The notes under the pieces: model-generated
Seen by the model: only the letters and a program-made list of their open reading frames with translations
The model's database searches: none
What the model was told of the DNA's origin: nothing
Shown: positions 62,537-64,000 of the stretch, in pieces
Layout: every line of letters starts with the position of its first letter
Numbering within the stretch: the first letter of the stretch is position 1
Origin: JBKEDS01 sp047975545
Lineage (GTDB): Bacteria; Bacteroidota; Bacteroidia; Flavobacteriales; Flavobacteriaceae
Assembly (NCBI GenBank): GCA_047975545.1
Contig: JBKEDS010000008.1
Span: 124,001-188,000 of the forward strand
Length of the DNA: 64,000 nucleotides
Direction: 5' to 3'
Made by a program: the position numbers and the translations under genes

Positions 62537-64000
62537 TTATTGCCTTTTTAAAGGCTTGGTTAAAGTTTCGCGGTTATTGCTTAAATCGTACCAATCGGTG
62601 TGTTTTTTGGGGTTATTGCCGTTAATATAATCTTCAATATTGGTATAGCCGTCCTTGTTTAAATCGGCATTGGCATCGGAAGCGTCGTTGGGGTTTAGTC
62701 CGTATTTTTCTTCCCATGCGTTTGGCATGCCGTCGTTATCGAAATCGATATAAGGTGTTCCCTTGTACTCGGGATACCCGCCTACTTGGGCAATATTGGT
62801 AATAATACCTTTTTTATACGAATCGGCAGGCAGGCGCCTGTGCTTAAACTGGTAAAAATCGTCGGGATTTAGGCCTTCAATGTATTCGGCTTTTCCGTTT
62901 TCAACAGTTCTAATAATGCGTTGGTCCACTACGTCGCGAATGGGCAAGGTAGCGCCTACATGCTTAAGCACGTATTTGTAAGCCTCATCGGCCGACATGA
63001 ATTTCTGGTGCCACGGCATGGGAAAGGGTTTGTTGGCATTCATATACTCGAAATAGGGTTTAGCACCTTCATAATCTAACAATTCGCCATTATTCCCTTC
63101 AATTTGAATGCCTCCCGCCCAATTGTTTTTAGTTATGAACGGATTTTTATCGACCACGTTCCCGCTAACATGGGCACGACCGTACACCATGGTATCTAAC
63201 TTGCTCCTGCCCGCTTCGGGCTTTAAAATGCGATAGCTTATCGATTCGTTTAAGGGTGTTAAAGGTCCCGGTTTGTAAAAATTGTTTATAATGTTGTACT
63301 TTGCCGTATAATCGCCCCCGTCAATGGAACGGTGTACCCAATTGTACATAACGTTATTGGCAAAATTGAAAATACCGTTCCATCCTATTGACGGGTTGCG
63401 TCCTGCATTGCTAGCCCAAAGGTTTCTAACAAAAAAACAGTTTTCGCCTCCCAGGGTACTGCCAAAAGCGTGATTGTAAGTGTCCAAAGCCTCGCCAAAC
63501 AAACTGTTTTGAATAGTAATGTTAACGGTTGGGAGTTTTTCGTCCTTATAATCGGCTCCGGGGCTAAACATGTGTCGGTAAATGGACATGTTTTCGTCCA
63601 ATCCCCAAGTTGCCGAAATATGGTCGAGCATAATGTTACCCACGGGATTGCCGCCAATGGCATCGTCGCGGCGCCCTACAAAAGTTTCGCCCCTGCGGAA
63701 ACGCATGTGCCGTATTACCACGTCGTGGGTATCAATCCAAACGCTTTCGCCCGCCACACAAACGCCATCGCCCGGTGCTGTTTGTCCGGCAATGGTTATA
63801 TAGGGCGCACGGATAATTAAGGGGGTTTCCAATTTAATAATACCGGCTACATTAAATACAATTATTCTGGCACCACCCGTTTGGCAGGCTTCACGAAGTG
63901 TTCCCGCGCCTTTATCGGCAAGGCTGGTTACGGTTATTACCTTTCCGCCACGCCCGCCAAAGGCGTACATACCGCCGCCCTCGGCTCCCGGAAATGCGGG
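62537..64000 (-). CDS. second PL1 family pectate lyase, 5' end cut by window
   Basis: The frame is open to the right edge and continues upstream of the internal Met at 63970 (the preceding residues read PAFPGAEGGG), so the N-terminus including any signal peptide is outside. 487 residues are visible. It closely parallels the neighbour at 60041: GGRGGKVITVTSL, TIAGQTAPGDG, IRHMRFRRG, MLDHISATWGLDENMSIYRH and the C-terminal calcium-loop segment DFDNDGMPNAWEEKYGLNPN / DLNKDGYTNIEDY. It most likely arose by local duplication. It cleaves pectate by beta-elimination; division of labour with the paralogue is unknown. Confidence 0.93.
   Translation of the reverse strand, partial: PAFPGAEGGGMYAFGGRGGKVITVTSLADKGAGTLREACQTGGARIIVFNVAGIIKLETPLIIRAPYITIAGQTAPGDGVCVAGESVWIDTHDVVIRHMRFRRGETFVGRRDDAIGGNPVGNIMLDHISATWGLDENMSIYRHMFSPGADYKDEKLPTVNITIQNSLFGEALDTYNHAFGSTLGGENCFFVRNLWASNAGRNPSIGWNGIFNFANNVMYNWVHRSIDGGDYTAKYNIINNFYKPGPLTPLNESISYRILKPEAGRSKLDTMVYGRAHVSGNVVDKNPFITKNNWAGGIQIEGNNGELLDYEGAKPYFEYMNANKPFPMPWHQKFMSADEAYKYVLKHVGATLPIRDVVDQRIIRTVENGKAEYIEGLNPDDFYQFKHRRLPADSYKKGIITNIAQVGGYPEYKGTPYIDFDNDGMPNAWEEKYGLNPNDASDANADLNKDGYTNIEDYINGNNPKKHTDWYDLSNNRETLTKPLKRQ

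Noticed and set aside
29300..64000. Ulvan or fucoidan utilisation locus
   Set aside because: No sulfatase gene or its CxPxR signature was seen, and GH28, PL1 and GH140-like enzymes point to pectin.
1..64000. Mobile elements, CRISPR arrays, tRNA or rRNA genes
   Set aside because: No transposase, integrase, spaced direct-repeat array or tRNA-like cloverleaf was noticed on either strand.

Overview
The window looks like a chromosomal stretch of a carbohydrate-degrading Bacteroidota, most likely a flavobacterium. The evidence is a SusC/SusD/SusE set, a type IX secretion C-terminal domain on a secreted amylase, TAnnTTTG-type -7 promoter boxes, many Cys-lipobox lipoproteins, and dense same-strand glycosidase arrays. 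No tRNA, rRNA, CRISPR array, transposase or phage gene was seen. No gap between genes exceeds about 250 bases.

Region 1 (1-13.8 kb) is an alpha-glucan (starch/maltodextrin) utilisation locus. On the minus strand are a GH65 disaccharide phosphorylase (cut by the left edge), beta-phosphoglucomutase, an MFS sugar permease and a LacI-type regulator. Divergently transcribed are susC, susD, a susE-like lipoprotein with three tandem repeat domains, and a GH13 amylase with a type IX secretion tail. A perfect 16-bp palindrome in the divergent intergenic region is the likely LacI-family operator. The amylase has no ATG, GTG or TTG in front of its signal peptide; the best start is an ATA codon just after a strong terminator hairpin.

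Region 2 (13.8-23.3 kb, minus strand) is an L-arabinose module: araB-araD-araA plus a sodium:solute symporter, and transketolase-transaldolase plus a Nudix-fold AraR-type regulator. An inverted repeat of the form ATAAGTGT-N7-ACACTTAT lies just upstream of recognisable or plausible -7 boxes in front of both transcripts. A degenerate copy sits in front of the pectin gene at 39.9 kb, so arabinose sensing may extend to the glycosidase array.

Region 3 (23.3-29.3 kb, minus strand) is an oxidative deoxy-sugar cassette: mutarotase, SDR sugar dehydrogenase, lactonase, diketo-acid hydrolase, second SDR, Zn-alcohol dehydrogenase. This matches the non-phosphorylating L-rhamnose/L-fucose (possibly L-galactose) route, but the sugar-acid dehydratase is not in the window. 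A secreted beta-propeller is inserted among these genes.

Region 4 (29.3-64 kb, minus strand, very tightly packed) is a large array of exported enzymes for a complex pectin: two GH2, a GH67/GH138-like enzyme, a sialidase-like propeller fused to a sugar-isomerase-like TIM barrel, two GH78, an MGH1-like glycosidase, GH95, an esterase with an STN-like N-terminus, a rhamnose-cap-type propeller candidate, GH43, GH28, a GH140-like apiosidase, a beta-helix/TIM hybrid, two PL1 pectate lyases and a DUF3826 protein. The inventory (apiosidase, GH95 with an L-galactosidase-type Thr, two rhamnosidases, polygalacturonase, pectate lyases, no sulfatases) resembles systems for rhamnogalacturonan II or another apiose- and rhamnose-bearing pectin. 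No SusC/SusD pair or two-component regulator for this array lies inside the window; it continues past the right edge.
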